From positions 1 through 64,000 of the forward strand of contig CAZGRL010000009.1 of NCBI GenBank assembly GCA_964528155.1: a stretch of 64,000 nucleotides of DNA, read 5' to 3'. Below, in pieces: positions 24,951-34,373 of the stretch. The translations under genes and the position numbers were made by a program. Numbering within the stretch: position 1 is the stretch's first letter; each line of letters begins with the position of its first letter. This DNA comes from G001797105 sp964528155 (GTDB taxonomy: Bacteria; Chloroflexota; Anaerolineae; Anaerolineales; E44-bin32). A model generated the notes under the pieces. It was not told the origin of the DNA and searched no databases. It saw only the letters and a list, made by a program, of their open reading frames with translations.

Positions 24951-24979
24951 TTGACTTGAGACTTGGAGATGGATAAAGT
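24951..24979 (+). promoter_or_regulatory. Predicted promoter of a candidate small RNA
   Basis: TTGACT (24951-24956) and TAAAGT (24974-24979) are separated by 17 bases. The start would be near 24986, three bases before the closing helix of the RNA proposed below. Confidence 0.5.
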
Positions 24980-24985
24980 GGATGC

Positions 24986-25247
24986 AATAGAGCCTCAGGC
25001 CACCAAAGGACTGCATGGCCCGCGTAGGCCGTGGCTACCTCCGGCCAACCTGCCCGAACTCCCGCCCGGGAGTTGCTCGGGAAAAGAATGCGCCGACCGG
25101 CTGGAGTGACGCCCTTCCGTACGGTGTGGCGACGCGGAGCCCTTCCGGCAAGAGCGGCAGTGCCGGCCGTCCTGCGGATGACAGGAGGCTCTCTCCTCAT
25201 TCATAGGAGATTCAATGTGACCGGTCCGAGCCCCGGTCACATTTGAT
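24986..25247 (+). ncRNA. Candidate standalone structured RNA (6S-like in size)
   Basis: No convincing protein frame fits this stretch, yet it has an RNA-gene layout. A promoter lies directly upstream. An 8-bp closing helix pairs 24989-24996 (AGAGCCTC) with 25185-25192. Inside it AGGAC (25007-25011) can pair with GTCCT (25169-25173), and GGCC (25017-25020) with GGCC (25165-25168). A local hairpin occupies 25053-25081 (7-bp inner stem, GCCC loop). A terminator hairpin ends it. The about 205-base folded unit has the size and long-rod layout of 6S RNA. I see no RNase P, tmRNA or SRP signature. Identity is inference. Confidence 0.45.
25214..25247. terminator. Hairpin terminator between the candidate RNA and the MFS gene
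   Basis: A perfect 11-bp stem (25214-25224 with 25233-25243) has an 8-base loop and T-rich sequence on the plus-strand side. The A-rich other flank lets it serve the convergent MFS gene too. Confidence 0.6.
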
Positions 25248-25329
25248 TCTGATACCTTTGAAGTCTGGCTACGTTCGAAGAGTCGACTCGTTCCCGGGGG
25301 CTCGATCCATCTCGCGCCGGCGCGTCCGT

Positions 25330-26586
25330 TCAGTCAGCCGGCGCGATTTCGAGTTCCGCTTCTACTTCGGGAGAGACCCTCTTCGGCAGCACAAGTCTGA
25401 ACCAGGCAGGGATGATCGCCAGACTGCCCAGGGCGACCGTGAACAGGAAAGGCGCCTTCGGTCCGAATATCTTCCACAATTGTCCGCCGATCCAGGGAGA
25501 AGGCAGGGCGACGATGCCGGTGCTCGTCGTGATGAGCGCATAGGCAATGCCGCGCAGGTGCTGAGGTACCCCCTTGGAAATCAACGACTGGATCGGCGGA
25601 TCCATCAGCGCCACCGAGATGGCCAGCATCGTCCAGGAAAGGCTGAACCCCCAGAAACCTGAAACGAAGGCGAAGGTCAGGCGCGAGCAAAGCACCATCA
25701 CCATTCCGGCGACCACGCCGACCCTGTCGCTGGTCTTGTCGGCGAACCATCCGGCGGGGTAGGCGAAGGCGACAAGCACGACACCGAACAACCCGTCCAA
25801 CAGCCCGATCTGCTGCATGGTGAGACCGCCGACATCGCTCAAGTAGACCGGCATCAGGTCGAAAGACAGTTTGAGGGCGATGTCGCGCACCCCATCGGTG
25901 ATCAGGAGCCAGGTCATCAGCCCGCCGGAGAAGACCAGGGCTGTCATCTTCAGTAGAGAGCTGCGCATGGAGGCCAGTGTAGGTGCGGGATGTTCTGCGC
26001 GCCGGGTCGAGGTGCGACTCAGGTGATCGAGCACCAGGAATACGTCCGCGGCCAAGGCGAAGAGCAACGCCGCGCCGACGAACATGAATGGGAAACCAAG
26101 TTGTTGCGCCAGGAACCCCCCGATGGGCGCCCCGACGATCCAGGCGACGTTCACCGCCGTCTCAGAGAGTCCGAAAACACGGCCGCGGTAATCCTCGCTC
26201 GTATAGTCAGCAACGAACGCGCTGTACGAGGGCCAGTTCAATGAGACGGAGACTGCAAGAAACCCCGCGCCGATCAGAGCTGCCGGCCACGTCCTGGCCA
26301 GAGCGTAGGCCGCATACGACAGAACGCCGGCTGCGCTGCCAAGGGCGAGGGCGCGCAGACGCCCCAGGGCATCTGACAGCCAGCCTCCCATGATCCCGAG
26401 AATCAGTACCAGGAGACCCGACAGAGTGAAAAACAGACCGATCTGTCCGACATCTGCTCCGAGCGAGAGCAGGTATACAGGGATCTGAATCGCCGTCATC
26501 GTCCTGGCGGTCTCGGCAAGCGCCATCGCCAGCAGGAATACGCCGAGGCGTCTGGAGAGGAATGGTGGCAGGCTGATGTTGCTCAT
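25330..26586 (-). CDS. Major facilitator superfamily transporter
   Basis: A 418-residue protein from the ATG at 26586; a TTG 18 codons upstream is possible, but neither has a clear ribosome site. About twelve hydrophobic segments are visible. The MFS loop 2-3 signature appears as GGWLSDALGRLRAL, and a related GWFADKTSDRVGV occurs in the second half. The central loop is about 35 residues. The profile resembles drug or metabolite exporters of the MFS, but the substrate is not evident. It is flanked by unrelated genes. Confidence 0.87.
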   Translation of the reverse strand: MSNISLPPFLSRRLGVFLLAMALAETARTMTAIQIPVYLLSLGADVGQIGLFFTLSGLLVLILGIMGGWLSDALGRLRALALGSAAGVLSYAAYALARTWPAALIGAGFLAVSVSLNWPSYSAFVADYTSEDYRGRVFGLSETAVNVAWIVGAPIGGFLAQQLGFPFMFVGAALLFALAADVFLVLDHLSRTSTRRAEHPAPTLASMRSSLLKMTALVFSGGLMTWLLITDGVRDIALKLSFDLMPVYLSDVGGLTMQQIGLLDGLFGVVLVAFAYPAGWFADKTSDRVGVVAGMVMVLCSRLTFAFVSGFWGFSLSWTMLAISVALMDPPIQSLISKGVPQHLRGIAYALITTSTGIVALPSPWIGGQLWKIFGPKAPFLFTVALGSLAIIPAWFRLVLPKRVSPEVEAELEIAPAD

Positions 26587-26851
26587 GCGGGCGGCGGATC
26601 CCCCTCGCGATTTTTGGCTCGAGGTGTAATCCAAGGACAAAGACCGCTGGGCGACGCGAAGCTCGCCCAGCCGGCCGAGGTAGAACCGGGACCTATTGTG
26701 CCACTTTCAAGACGTGGATGCAACTACCTTCCGGTGATTCAGTCAGGGGATCCTCGGCGGGAAACCGGGCAAACGGCGCATCCCCGCGGCCCGAAGATCT
26801 GGGCGGACCAGGATTGAGATAGCTCACACATTCATTGCGGCGTGCGGAAAT

Positions 26852-27478
26852 TCAGCCGGTCTTTGTCGCCGGATCGACAATTCCATTGATGTCGTTGATC
26901 GCCTGTTCTGTGCTTTCGAACCGGACCGCGTGCATGCCGACAAATCGTGCTGCATCGATGTTCTCCTGCATGTCGTCGAGGAAAACGGCTTCTCCGGGTG
27001 AGATCCCGAGCTCGGCAAGCGCGAGATGGTAGATGCGCGGATCGGGCTTGGCCAGACCGACTTCGGCCGAGACGACAATAGCGTCGAAAACATCGGCGAT
27101 TTGCCACTCCGACTCGAGGGCTGTTCGCAGACTCGTCCAGGCGTTGGACAACAACGCGATCTTCAGCCCCGGCCGCAATCCCCGGAAGTAGTCAATCAGC
27201 CTGTCGTCGACGCCATCGCCTGCCCAGAAATCGGACTCCAGCACCGCGCGATCGCCAGGCGTCAAACCGAGACGATCAATGACCCACGTCCAGACTTCTT
27301 CGGGTTGGATTTGCCCCAGCGCGGCTTTCTCGCCGGCCTCGCCCCAGAAGACAAGCCGTTCGAGGGCGTGCGGCGCCATGCCCAGCTGCCTCTCCCAGCG
27401 CGCCCGTGGTTGGTGATCATGTGTCCGCACGATCACTCCCCCGAGATCGGAGATCACGGCCCGGATGGTCATCAGCAT
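26852..27478 (-). CDS. HAD-superfamily hydrolase (subfamily IA-like)
   Basis: A 208-residue protein with HAD motif I as SDLGGVI (the second acidic residue is replaced by Gly, as in the HAD-IA variant-3 group), motif II LLSNAW, motif III as the Lys in GLAKPDPRIY, and motif IV VFLDDMQEN. A helical cap (about 15-85) follows motif I. Such enzymes hydrolyse small phosphate esters or, in some members, C-halogen bonds. The substrate is unknown. The start may be 27478 or the ATG two codons later. Confidence 0.85.
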   Translation of the reverse strand: MLMTIRAVISDLGGVIVRTHDHQPRARWERQLGMAPHALERLVFWGEAGEKAALGQIQPEEVWTWVIDRLGLTPGDRAVLESDFWAGDGVDDRLIDYFRGLRPGLKIALLSNAWTSLRTALESEWQIADVFDAIVVSAEVGLAKPDPRIYHLALAELGISPGEAVFLDDMQENIDAARFVGMHAVRFESTEQAINDINGIVDPATKTG

Positions 27479-27618
27479 CCGCCAGGATCAGGCGCGATGT
27501 CTTGATTCACAGTTCTCATGATCTTTCGTTTCTGCCCTAAGCTGCCGCGAAGCCGGTCGGTGGGTGCTGCGCGATGCTGAACGTCGACAATGTAGGTGAG
27601 TACGTCGTGCGACACGTG

Positions 27619-28650
27619 TCATTCAACGTCGACTGCGTTGAGAAAATCCGCCAGAAGTCCATAGGCAGTCGTACGCGGGCCGGGGTTCTCTTCGGTGATC
27701 GTCAATGGGCCGAGTGTGTCGCTGTAAAACGTGATCGATGAGGATGTGCCGGTTACATTGTAGAGCGGGTCCAGTGGACCGATCTGCCCCGGTTTCACGT
27801 ATGCTGCCACGCGTTCACCTTCGCGAGAACCGCCACAAATCAACCGCCAGCGCTTTCCGGCGCGCCCAGCTTTGTTGATTCTCTCCGATGTCAAATCCTC
27901 GATTCCCTTGCGATCGATTTCGTCAGGTTTGATCGGATGGTCCATGAGCACGGTAACCAACGCGGCGACTTTCACCGCTGCGTCCCATCCGAGAATGTCT
28001 CCGCGCGGATCGGTCTCGGCGATACCGATCGATTGACAATGTCTGACGGCATCGTCGAAGCCCATCTCCCCTTCCATCAGGGTCAAGATCATATTGGTCG
28101 TGGAATTGAGGATGCCTCGGAATGACTTCAATCTGCAGCCCGGGAGAGTCTCGCGCCACATTGAGAAGACAGGAGCGCCGTCCATCACGGTTGATTCGAA
28201 AAGGAATCGGCGTCCGTGTTGCCTCGCCACCCGTGTCAGCGGTCGATACGCGTGGACAACCGGTCCTTTGTTGGCGGTGACCACGTGCATTCCCGCCTCA
28301 AGCGCGGCCTGAATGTGCGCGACGGCCGGTTGCCCGGCCTTGTAGTCAACCGGGGTGTTCTCGAACAGGACGTCGGCCTCGCACGCCCGGACGAAGTCGA
28401 CGCCAGTCCCTTTCACCGGCGCCGGTGACAGTCGATCGAGTCTTTCACCTTTTTCGGCGAGGTCGAGTGCCTCTTGCAGATCCAGCCCGGCCGGGTCGAT
28501 GGCTGATCCGTGCGAGCCCGTGGCGATCCCGCGCACCAGCCACTCGAGATCGTAGCGCTGGCGAAGCTCGTCTCGCTTCTCGAGGAGCAAACTGCCGAGC
28601 GCACGCCCGACGTTCCCGAATCCCATGAGGGCAAGGTTGACTGATTGCAT
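27619..28650 (-). CDS. hom: Homoserine dehydrogenase
   Basis: A 343-residue enzyme that reduces aspartate semialdehyde to homoserine on the threonine/methionine pathway. The NAD(P) loop is LMGFGNVGRALG (8-19), and the catalytic core shows TANKGPVVHAY, FESTVMDGAPVFS and the conserved GILNSTTNMIL and GIAETDPRGDILGWDAAVK. It has no ACT domain, so feedback inhibition by threonine through that domain is not expected. It lies alone, with no thrB or thrC nearby. Confidence 0.92.
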   Translation of the reverse strand: MQSVNLALMGFGNVGRALGSLLLEKRDELRQRYDLEWLVRGIATGSHGSAIDPAGLDLQEALDLAEKGERLDRLSPAPVKGTGVDFVRACEADVLFENTPVDYKAGQPAVAHIQAALEAGMHVVTANKGPVVHAYRPLTRVARQHGRRFLFESTVMDGAPVFSMWRETLPGCRLKSFRGILNSTTNMILTLMEGEMGFDDAVRHCQSIGIAETDPRGDILGWDAAVKVAALVTVLMDHPIKPDEIDRKGIEDLTSERINKAGRAGKRWRLICGGSREGERVAAYVKPGQIGPLDPLYNVTGTSSSITFYSDTLGPLTITEENPGPRTTAYGLLADFLNAVDVE

Positions 28651-28734
28651 CGAAGCTCCGAGACTCCGCGCCCGATCACTCTGCGCGAGTCTAATAGAGG
28701 CTGTGCATCGCTGTTCGCTTGGGCCGTATCGAGG

Positions 28735-31700
28735 CTACTGGCAGCCCGGGAGAGTGAACTTCATCAGACGGCCGGTGGCACTGTCCGTGACCCAGGTGCC
28801 GCAGGCGTTGTCCATGGCGATTCCGACCGGGAGGCTGAACTGGGTGTCTTCCTGACCGAATTCTCCCCACCCGTAAAGGAAATCGCCCTCTCCACTGAAG
28901 CATAAGACGCGATAGGACTCGGGGTCGGTCGTGCAGATCTGCCCTAGTGGACCGGCGCTGATATAAGGCTTGTTCTCCAGGGACTGGCCGAACCAGCCGT
29001 CAATCTGCCACTCGAGGATCGCGCCGAAGTGAGCGGGCGAGGTTTCATCGAACACCTGAATGCGCTGATTCCATGTGTCATCGACGTACAGACGCCCGTC
29101 CGTGTCGATCGCCAGGCCGACCGGCTCATCCAGTTCGCCCTGGCCGACCCCGCCCGAGCCGATTTCTCCCAGCGGATTGCCTTGGGAATCGAACACGACG
29201 ATACGCTTGTTGCCGGTATCCGACACGAAGATCCGGCCGGAGGCGTCTATGGCGACCGCCCTTGGTCCCCAGAAAGCATCCGGGCTGTCGGCCTGGCCGA
29301 AATGCCCGAACATACCCAGGAATTCGCCGTCGGGGCTGAAGTGTTGGATGCGGTGGTTCCATGTGTCGGCGACGTACACCGTGCCGTCCGGTGCCACGGC
29401 GACATCCCAGGGTTCGTTGAAGGTCCCACCGGGAGCCTCCCCGGTCGAGAGGTCGGCGAAGCTCCCCCAGACGGAGATCACCTCACCCGAGCTGCTCAAA
29501 TGCTGGATACGGTGATTGCTCGTATCGGCGACGAACAAGCTGCCATCGGGTGCGACCGCCAGGCCACGCGGATGAGAAAACTGCCCGGGCTCCGTACCCG
29601 CCTGCCCGACGATCTGGTCGGCTTCGAGGGTGATCATTTGCGATGCGTATGGATCTTCGAAAGTGACCGGTTCAAGTGCGGTCGGGGCAATGCCGTATTG
29701 CCAGATCGTCGCCGCGACATCCTTGCGGATGTACAACCGCATCTTCTCCGATGGGTCCCAATCACGTAGAGCGAAGCCGTGGCCGACCATGTCACCAAAG
29801 GCGGTGTAATCACGATTGAACCACATGTCCCATAGTGCGGCGCGGTAGCCGGGGGATGAGATAGCGCCCCAGATACGGTCCCACGTCAGGCCGAAGTAAT
29901 CCTGCATCGGCCACCATAGTCGTGTGTATTCAAGCATGTAATAGCGATCGCGCAGGATGGGCTCGACCTTGGCCCAGTTGCCCGCGCCGGCGACGACCAG
30001 CGGATAATTCTGCAGATCGTGTCCGGGAGTCTCAGCGAAGTAATGGGCGTTGGGGTAATCGCGCAGATACCACCAGTACGGGTACAGTGTCTCGTTGTCG
30101 TAGCCGATGTCGACGCCCAGATCGCCGGTGATGCGCCGCGAGAGCTCTTCGATTTCCTGCAGCGCCAGCTTCGGTCCGGGGGCACCGTGCGCGTAAACGA
30201 GGAACTCTTTGGCGTTGTCGTAGTTGACGTAGGATGCCCGAAAGCTAGTCCGGACGGTGACAAGGAAGAGCACGCCCAGAACGACGATCCCGACAAGGCT
30301 GGTGAGCTGACCGATCTTCCACTGTCTTCCCAGCAGATACACGGCGACACAGGCACCGATGCCGACAGCCGCTGATGTGAGGAATCCGGTGGTCGCTTCG
30401 AGTTGATCAAGTTCCGATCCCTGGAACGCGGGAGGCGTTCCCAGGAGGTAGCCGATGGCGCGTGCGAGTCCCACCAGGGCTAGAAAGCCAAACAGCGCCA
30501 ACAAAGCTCCGCGTTCCGAGCGGAATTGGCTCCAGTGGATCGAGTCGAGCGTTCGCCCGAAGGCCCAGCCTGCCAGCAGGATGAGGGGCAGGGCGATGTG
30601 GACGGTGAGCCAGGGCATGCGCTCGCCGGCGTAGGAGTAGGCCGCGATGGACAGCAAAGCCCAGTATCCCAGATAGACGATCACCAACGTGGGTGAGATC
30701 CCTTCATCCTGCTCAACCTCATCGCGGGGTGGGGACACCTTTGCCTCGGATGGAGGAATTGCGAGAGCCTTGAGACCTACCCAGCCGGCCATTAGTGATC
30801 CGATCGCCGGAAGGAACTCGTAAAACGGGATCTGGATAAGGACGTAGTAGTACAGCGGTTGGCTTCCGCGTTGCACGCCCTGCTGGACAAGCCAATAGCC
30901 CAACGAGGCGACCAGCCCGGTGAAGAAACCGAACGGGTATGTAAACATACTGGTGTACAAGGGGATGAAGATCGCCAGGAACACTCCCGCGGCTACTGTC
31001 CACCGTCGCCAATCCCACGCCACGCCGAGAGCGACGGCGATCACAGACAGCCCGACGACCACCGAGACGGTGCGTGACAAGATCGCGGGGTCGTCGTAGG
31101 TCAGTGGGTTCCATCCCAGGGCCTGGGCTGGCAGTGCGCCCAATTGCGGTAGTGTCACGGTGAGCGTGATGACCAGAACGTCCAGAGAAGGGAACTCGGT
31201 CCGCAGCTTCCGGCCGAAATTCATAAACAAGGCAGTGAAGATCAGAAGGAGCCCGGCGGCGGCCAGCACGACCCCCAGACCGATCAATGGCGACGGTCCG
31301 ACGTCGGGCGCTTCCCCGGCGGTCGTCCGCTGGCTGAGGAAGCTCAAGGTTGCCACGCTACCGCCGACGGCTGCGGCGATGACTCCGGCGATGAACCAGA
31401 TCCGGTGCATGGCCTGGTTCCAGGGTTTCCTCAGCGCTTTGTACGCGAAGATCCCGGCGAAGAAGATCAGGATCTGAGCGACGTAGATGAAGGCGGTTTC
31501 CTTCGTGGCGTACTGCAATCCCAGGGAGGCCGCCAGGATGTATAACCACTTGGCCCGCCGCGTCTCAAGATAGCGGAATGCGGCCCACACCATAAGCATG
31601 GCTTCGACGACGACGAAGGCTTCGTTGCGGGCGTAGCGCGAGTAGTACAGCATGAAGGGCGAGATGAGCATCAACGTGGCGGCCACCCAGGTCGCCGTCC

Positions 31701-32073
31701 GGCCCAGCCATCGTCGGAAGAGCCACACCATCGCCACCGCCAGCACGCCGAACACGGCCGCCGGGACGCGAGCAGAAGCGTCATTTGCGCCAAACAGGAA
31801 AAATGACAGTGCAATCAGGTGGAATTGGAGCGGGCCGTGTGAGAGCGGATCGTGCTGATAGCCCTTGCCTTGTTCAAACTGCCAGGAGAAATAGACGTGG
31901 GTCGTTTCGTCATGACTCATCGTCCGCGCGCCCAGGTTATAGAAGCGGGTGAAGACCGCCAGGATGATCAACACGGTGAAGATGAGTGTCTCCGTGTCGA
32001 CCTTGATGCTCAAGCCGAGCAGACGGTCGAGGGGCCCTTCACCATTGTGTGAGGCGCTGGCCGAGCTCCCCAT
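28735..32073 (-). CDS. Agl23-like membrane glycosyltransferase fused to an NHL propeller
   Basis: A 1112-residue protein. The first about 650 residues hold 12 or more hydrophobic segments. An N-terminal loop, YNLGARTMSHDETTHVY, is typical of GT39/Agl23-type proteins (flippase activity-associated). A soluble region follows at about 660-790. The last about 310 residues contain about six NHL-type repeats (for example HPRGLAVAPDGSLFVADTSNHRIQ, here over two lines of the propeller). They should fold outside the membrane as a beta-propeller. The enzyme part likely transfers sugars from lipid carriers; the propeller may bind protein or glycan. No glycosylation genes are adjacent. Confidence 0.82.
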   Translation of the reverse strand: MGSSASASHNGEGPLDRLLGLSIKVDTETLIFTVLIILAVFTRFYNLGARTMSHDETTHVYFSWQFEQGKGYQHDPLSHGPLQFHLIALSFFLFGANDASARVPAAVFGVLAVAMVWLFRRWLGRTATWVAATLMLISPFMLYYSRYARNEAFVVVEAMLMVWAAFRYLETRRAKWLYILAASLGLQYATKETAFIYVAQILIFFAGIFAYKALRKPWNQAMHRIWFIAGVIAAAVGGSVATLSFLSQRTTAGEAPDVGPSPLIGLGVVLAAAGLLLIFTALFMNFGRKLRTEFPSLDVLVITLTVTLPQLGALPAQALGWNPLTYDDPAILSRTVSVVVGLSVIAVALGVAWDWRRWTVAAGVFLAIFIPLYTSMFTYPFGFFTGLVASLGYWLVQQGVQRGSQPLYYYVLIQIPFYEFLPAIGSLMAGWVGLKALAIPPSEAKVSPPRDEVEQDEGISPTLVIVYLGYWALLSIAAYSYAGERMPWLTVHIALPLILLAGWAFGRTLDSIHWSQFRSERGALLALFGFLALVGLARAIGYLLGTPPAFQGSELDQLEATTGFLTSAAVGIGACVAVYLLGRQWKIGQLTSLVGIVVLGVLFLVTVRTSFRASYVNYDNAKEFLVYAHGAPGPKLALQEIEELSRRITGDLGVDIGYDNETLYPYWWYLRDYPNAHYFAETPGHDLQNYPLVVAGAGNWAKVEPILRDRYYMLEYTRLWWPMQDYFGLTWDRIWGAISSPGYRAALWDMWFNRDYTAFGDMVGHGFALRDWDPSEKMRLYIRKDVAATIWQYGIAPTALEPVTFEDPYASQMITLEADQIVGQAGTEPGQFSHPRGLAVAPDGSLFVADTSNHRIQHLSSSGEVISVWGSFADLSTGEAPGGTFNEPWDVAVAPDGTVYVADTWNHRIQHFSPDGEFLGMFGHFGQADSPDAFWGPRAVAIDASGRIFVSDTGNKRIVVFDSQGNPLGEIGSGGVGQGELDEPVGLAIDTDGRLYVDDTWNQRIQVFDETSPAHFGAILEWQIDGWFGQSLENKPYISAGPLGQICTTDPESYRVLCFSGEGDFLYGWGEFGQEDTQFSLPVGIAMDNACGTWVTDSATGRLMKFTLPGCQ

Positions 32074-32318
32074 TCATATGCTCCTGTCAGGTGGATTGCG
32101 GCTAGCACTTTACCACAAGTGCCAAAATTGCGTGGGAAGCAGGCCCGCGTGGAAGGCATATACGAGTGGCTCTTGTGATGTCCCTGCAAGCAGACCTTGC
32201 TTCGCCACGGAGAACAGGCGGATCGCGGACCCCCATCGTGGCCAGGGAACGCCGAAGGTCGGCTGAATGATCCCTCAGGGACTGGACGCCGTCGGTCAGA
32301 TGCCCGTGCGGGCGGCCG

Positions 32319-33047
32319 TCACACAAGCGGCCACGGGTATGGGCGCTGCGAGTCCGGCGTGGGGAAGCGGCGCGAGGCCAGCAAGCGATCAACTCGGGAG
32401 GACAGAGCATCCATCTCGTCCGGGGAGAGAAGAGACCTGTACATGGCACAAAGCTCCTCGTCGCGGCGCAGAAGTGATTGCAGCCGACCCACATCCTGTA
32501 GGAGCGCTTTGGGGATCGCCTCGCCGGCGAAATCCCAGATCACAGTTCGCAATTTGTCTTCCTCGTGGAAGCACAATCCATGATCGATGAGCCAGAGATG
32601 CCCGCGCGGGTCGAGCAGCACATGTCCACCCTTACGGTCGGCGTTGTTGACGAGGCAATCGAACACAGCCACCGGGCGAAGACGCTGCTTCTGCTCCTCA
32701 TCGAAAGTGAAATAGTGACGTTCGGGATCAGCATCGACGTAGAACTGAAGCGAGCCCGGACCAGCCGGGCCGTCTTTGCGCATGACGGTTGGAGGCACGA
32801 GGTCCCACCCCAACGCATGGCTCGTGACGTAGGCAGCTACCTCGCGGGCCGAAAGCGTGCCCTGGTCAAAATCCCACAGCGGCCGTTCGCCCTGGGAAGG
32901 CTTGTACACAGCCGGAACCTGATTGCCTTCGTGGGTCACGTGGACGAGGAAGGTGTAATTCGACCCCCACATGAACCTTCCGGAGAGAGCTATCTCCCCT
33001 GAGGCCAATATCCTGAGAGTCTCATCGTCGGTGAGATTGGATGTCAT
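32319..33047 (-). CDS. SCO1664-family kinase-fold protein
   Basis: A 242-residue protein from the ATG at 33047. The earlier in-frame start would add an Arg/Pro-rich stretch unlike the family and overlap the preceding gene. The pattern AVYKPSQGERPLWDF, LVNNADRKGGHVLLD and LWLIDHGLCFH resembles the phosphoinositide-kinase/HipA-like fold, with the Lys, Asn/Asp and Asp of an ATP site. The family was defined in Actinobacteria (SCO1664) and has no settled function. It lies directly after the DUF3090 gene and the MSMEG_4193-type phosphatase gene, its usual partners. Confidence 0.82.
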   Translation of the reverse strand: MTSNLTDDETLRILASGEIALSGRFMWGSNYTFLVHVTHEGNQVPAVYKPSQGERPLWDFDQGTLSAREVAAYVTSHALGWDLVPPTVMRKDGPAGPGSLQFYVDADPERHYFTFDEEQKQRLRPVAVFDCLVNNADRKGGHVLLDPRGHLWLIDHGLCFHEEDKLRTVIWDFAGEAIPKALLQDVGRLQSLLRRDEELCAMYRSLLSPDEMDALSSRVDRLLASRRFPTPDSQRPYPWPLV

Positions 33048-33109
33048 CGTGGAAGGGAATCGCCGATGGCCCGTATGGCCGCCTGGCAAAGGCGCGGCCG
33101 GGCCAGGTC

Positions 33110-33628
33110 TCAGTGCTTGTGGCCGTTGCTCTTGGGGCAGAAGTGACCCTCGGGATCCATCGGCTCGCCGCAATTACCGCAGATGGGCCGACCCCTGCTG
33201 GCGAGCTCCAGGCCCCACTGGCACATGCTGCGGATCTGCTGGCGAGTGCACCAGAAACGGGCGACCGACGCCTCGCCGGCCTCCTGCCCTTCGGGCTGCA
33301 ACTCGCGCGCCACCAGCACCAGCCGATCCGAGGGCTCATCATAGGCCAGGCCCAACTGCCCGACCCTGAAAGCCGGGTCGATCGGCTTCTCGAGCTCCAT
33401 CTCGGTTTCAGAGAATTCCGAGACCGCCTGGGGCAGGTCCGGGTATTTCTCACTCAAATCCTTCAGGAACTGCTCCAGGCCGACCGCAAGGGCCTGGATC
33501 TGCTGCTTCTCAACAAGCAGTGTCAGGAGTCCTTCGTCGTGGCGGGCCTGCAAGTAGAAAACGCGCTTTCCCGGAGTTCCTACTGCTCCGGTTGTGATTC
33601 GCGTTACGGGGTTGAGGTCATACTCCAT
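33110..33628 (-). CDS. DUF3090-family protein with C-terminal zinc ribbon-like motif
   Basis: A 172-residue protein from the ATG at 33628; an in-frame ATG at 33664 is also possible. The N-terminal GAVGTPGKRVFYLQAR and EKQQIQALAVGLEQFL are typical of DUF3090. The C-terminus carries ICGNCGEPMDPEGHFCPKSNGHKH, in which three Cys and nearby His residues could bind zinc. The family was first noted in Actinobacteria next to SCO1664-like and MSMEG_4193-like genes, exactly as here. The function is unknown. Confidence 0.85.
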   Translation of the reverse strand: MEYDLNPVTRITTGAVGTPGKRVFYLQARHDEGLLTLLVEKQQIQALAVGLEQFLKDLSEKYPDLPQAVSEFSETEMELEKPIDPAFRVGQLGLAYDEPSDRLVLVARELQPEGQEAGEASVARFWCTRQQIRSMCQWGLELASRGRPICGNCGEPMDPEGHFCPKSNGHKH

Positions 33629-33689
33629 TGAATCCAGGTCGCCTCCCGTGGGGAGATCTCGCATCCGTGAAGGCGCGGCAAGAAGTATA

Positions 33690-34313
33690 TCACTCCTGTC
33701 TTGCGTCTTCGGTGGCGCGTGAGTCGTTGATACTCAGAATCCGGGCGAAGCCGTCTCCCATGTGCAACAAGCTTATCGAGGCGGGATGGATGGTGAGACG
33801 CTGGAAGAGGTCGAGAGAGAGGCCAAGATAGTGAGCGATGATCAACTTGATGATGTCGGCGTGTGAGAAACAGGCCACTACCGCGCGACGACTCTTGTTT
33901 CTCTGCAAGATGTCTTCGAGTTCTGCTACGGCGCGCGCCTGCGCTTCAGTGAATGACTCGCCCTTCGGGAATCTGGCCATGCTCGGAGTATGCTGAACAG
34001 TTCGCCACAATTTGCGTCGGTGCAGCAATCTCAACGACTGACCTTGCCAACGGCCCACGTCGACGTCGCTGAGGCCGGCGCGCTCGAGGATCGGCAGTCC
34101 TTTCGCCCGAGCCAGGGGCTCGGCAGTTTCGACAGCCCGCTCGAGAGGGCTGGCATAGATCGCCTTGAATTTCACCGGCTGGAGAATCTTGGCCAGTGAC
34201 TCGGCCTGTGCCCGACCGCGCGCGTTGAGATGCACATCAGGCAACCAGCCCGCCAACCGGCCCTTCTTGACGAAGTCGTTCTCTCCGTGTCGGATAAGAA
34301 AGACAGTGGTCAT
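33690..34313 (-). CDS. Histidine phosphatase, MSMEG_4193 family
   Basis: A 207-residue histidine-phosphatase superfamily protein. The catalytic loop is LIRHGEN (6-12), with a second conserved region YASPLERAVETAEPLA and the later histidine in CFSHADIIKLIIAHYLG. The family has been called a probable phosphomutase, but its substrate is not established. It is the first gene of the triad with the DUF3090 and SCO1664 genes, all on the minus strand with short gaps, which suggests one transcription unit. Confidence 0.87.
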   Translation of the reverse strand: MTTVFLIRHGENDFVKKGRLAGWLPDVHLNARGRAQAESLAKILQPVKFKAIYASPLERAVETAEPLARAKGLPILERAGLSDVDVGRWQGQSLRLLHRRKLWRTVQHTPSMARFPKGESFTEAQARAVAELEDILQRNKSRRAVVACFSHADIIKLIIAHYLGLSLDLFQRLTIHPASISLLHMGDGFARILSINDSRATEDARQE

Positions 34314-34373
34314 GCGACTCCTGACACGCGCCGGCCTGACAGCCTTCGAGAGCGGCCGCGAGGCTGCAAGCGG

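Noticed and set aside
24631..25200. Minus-strand frame of 189 codons over the candidate RNA
   Set aside because: No domain, low-complexity Arg/Pro content, and the paired RNA helices explain the region better.
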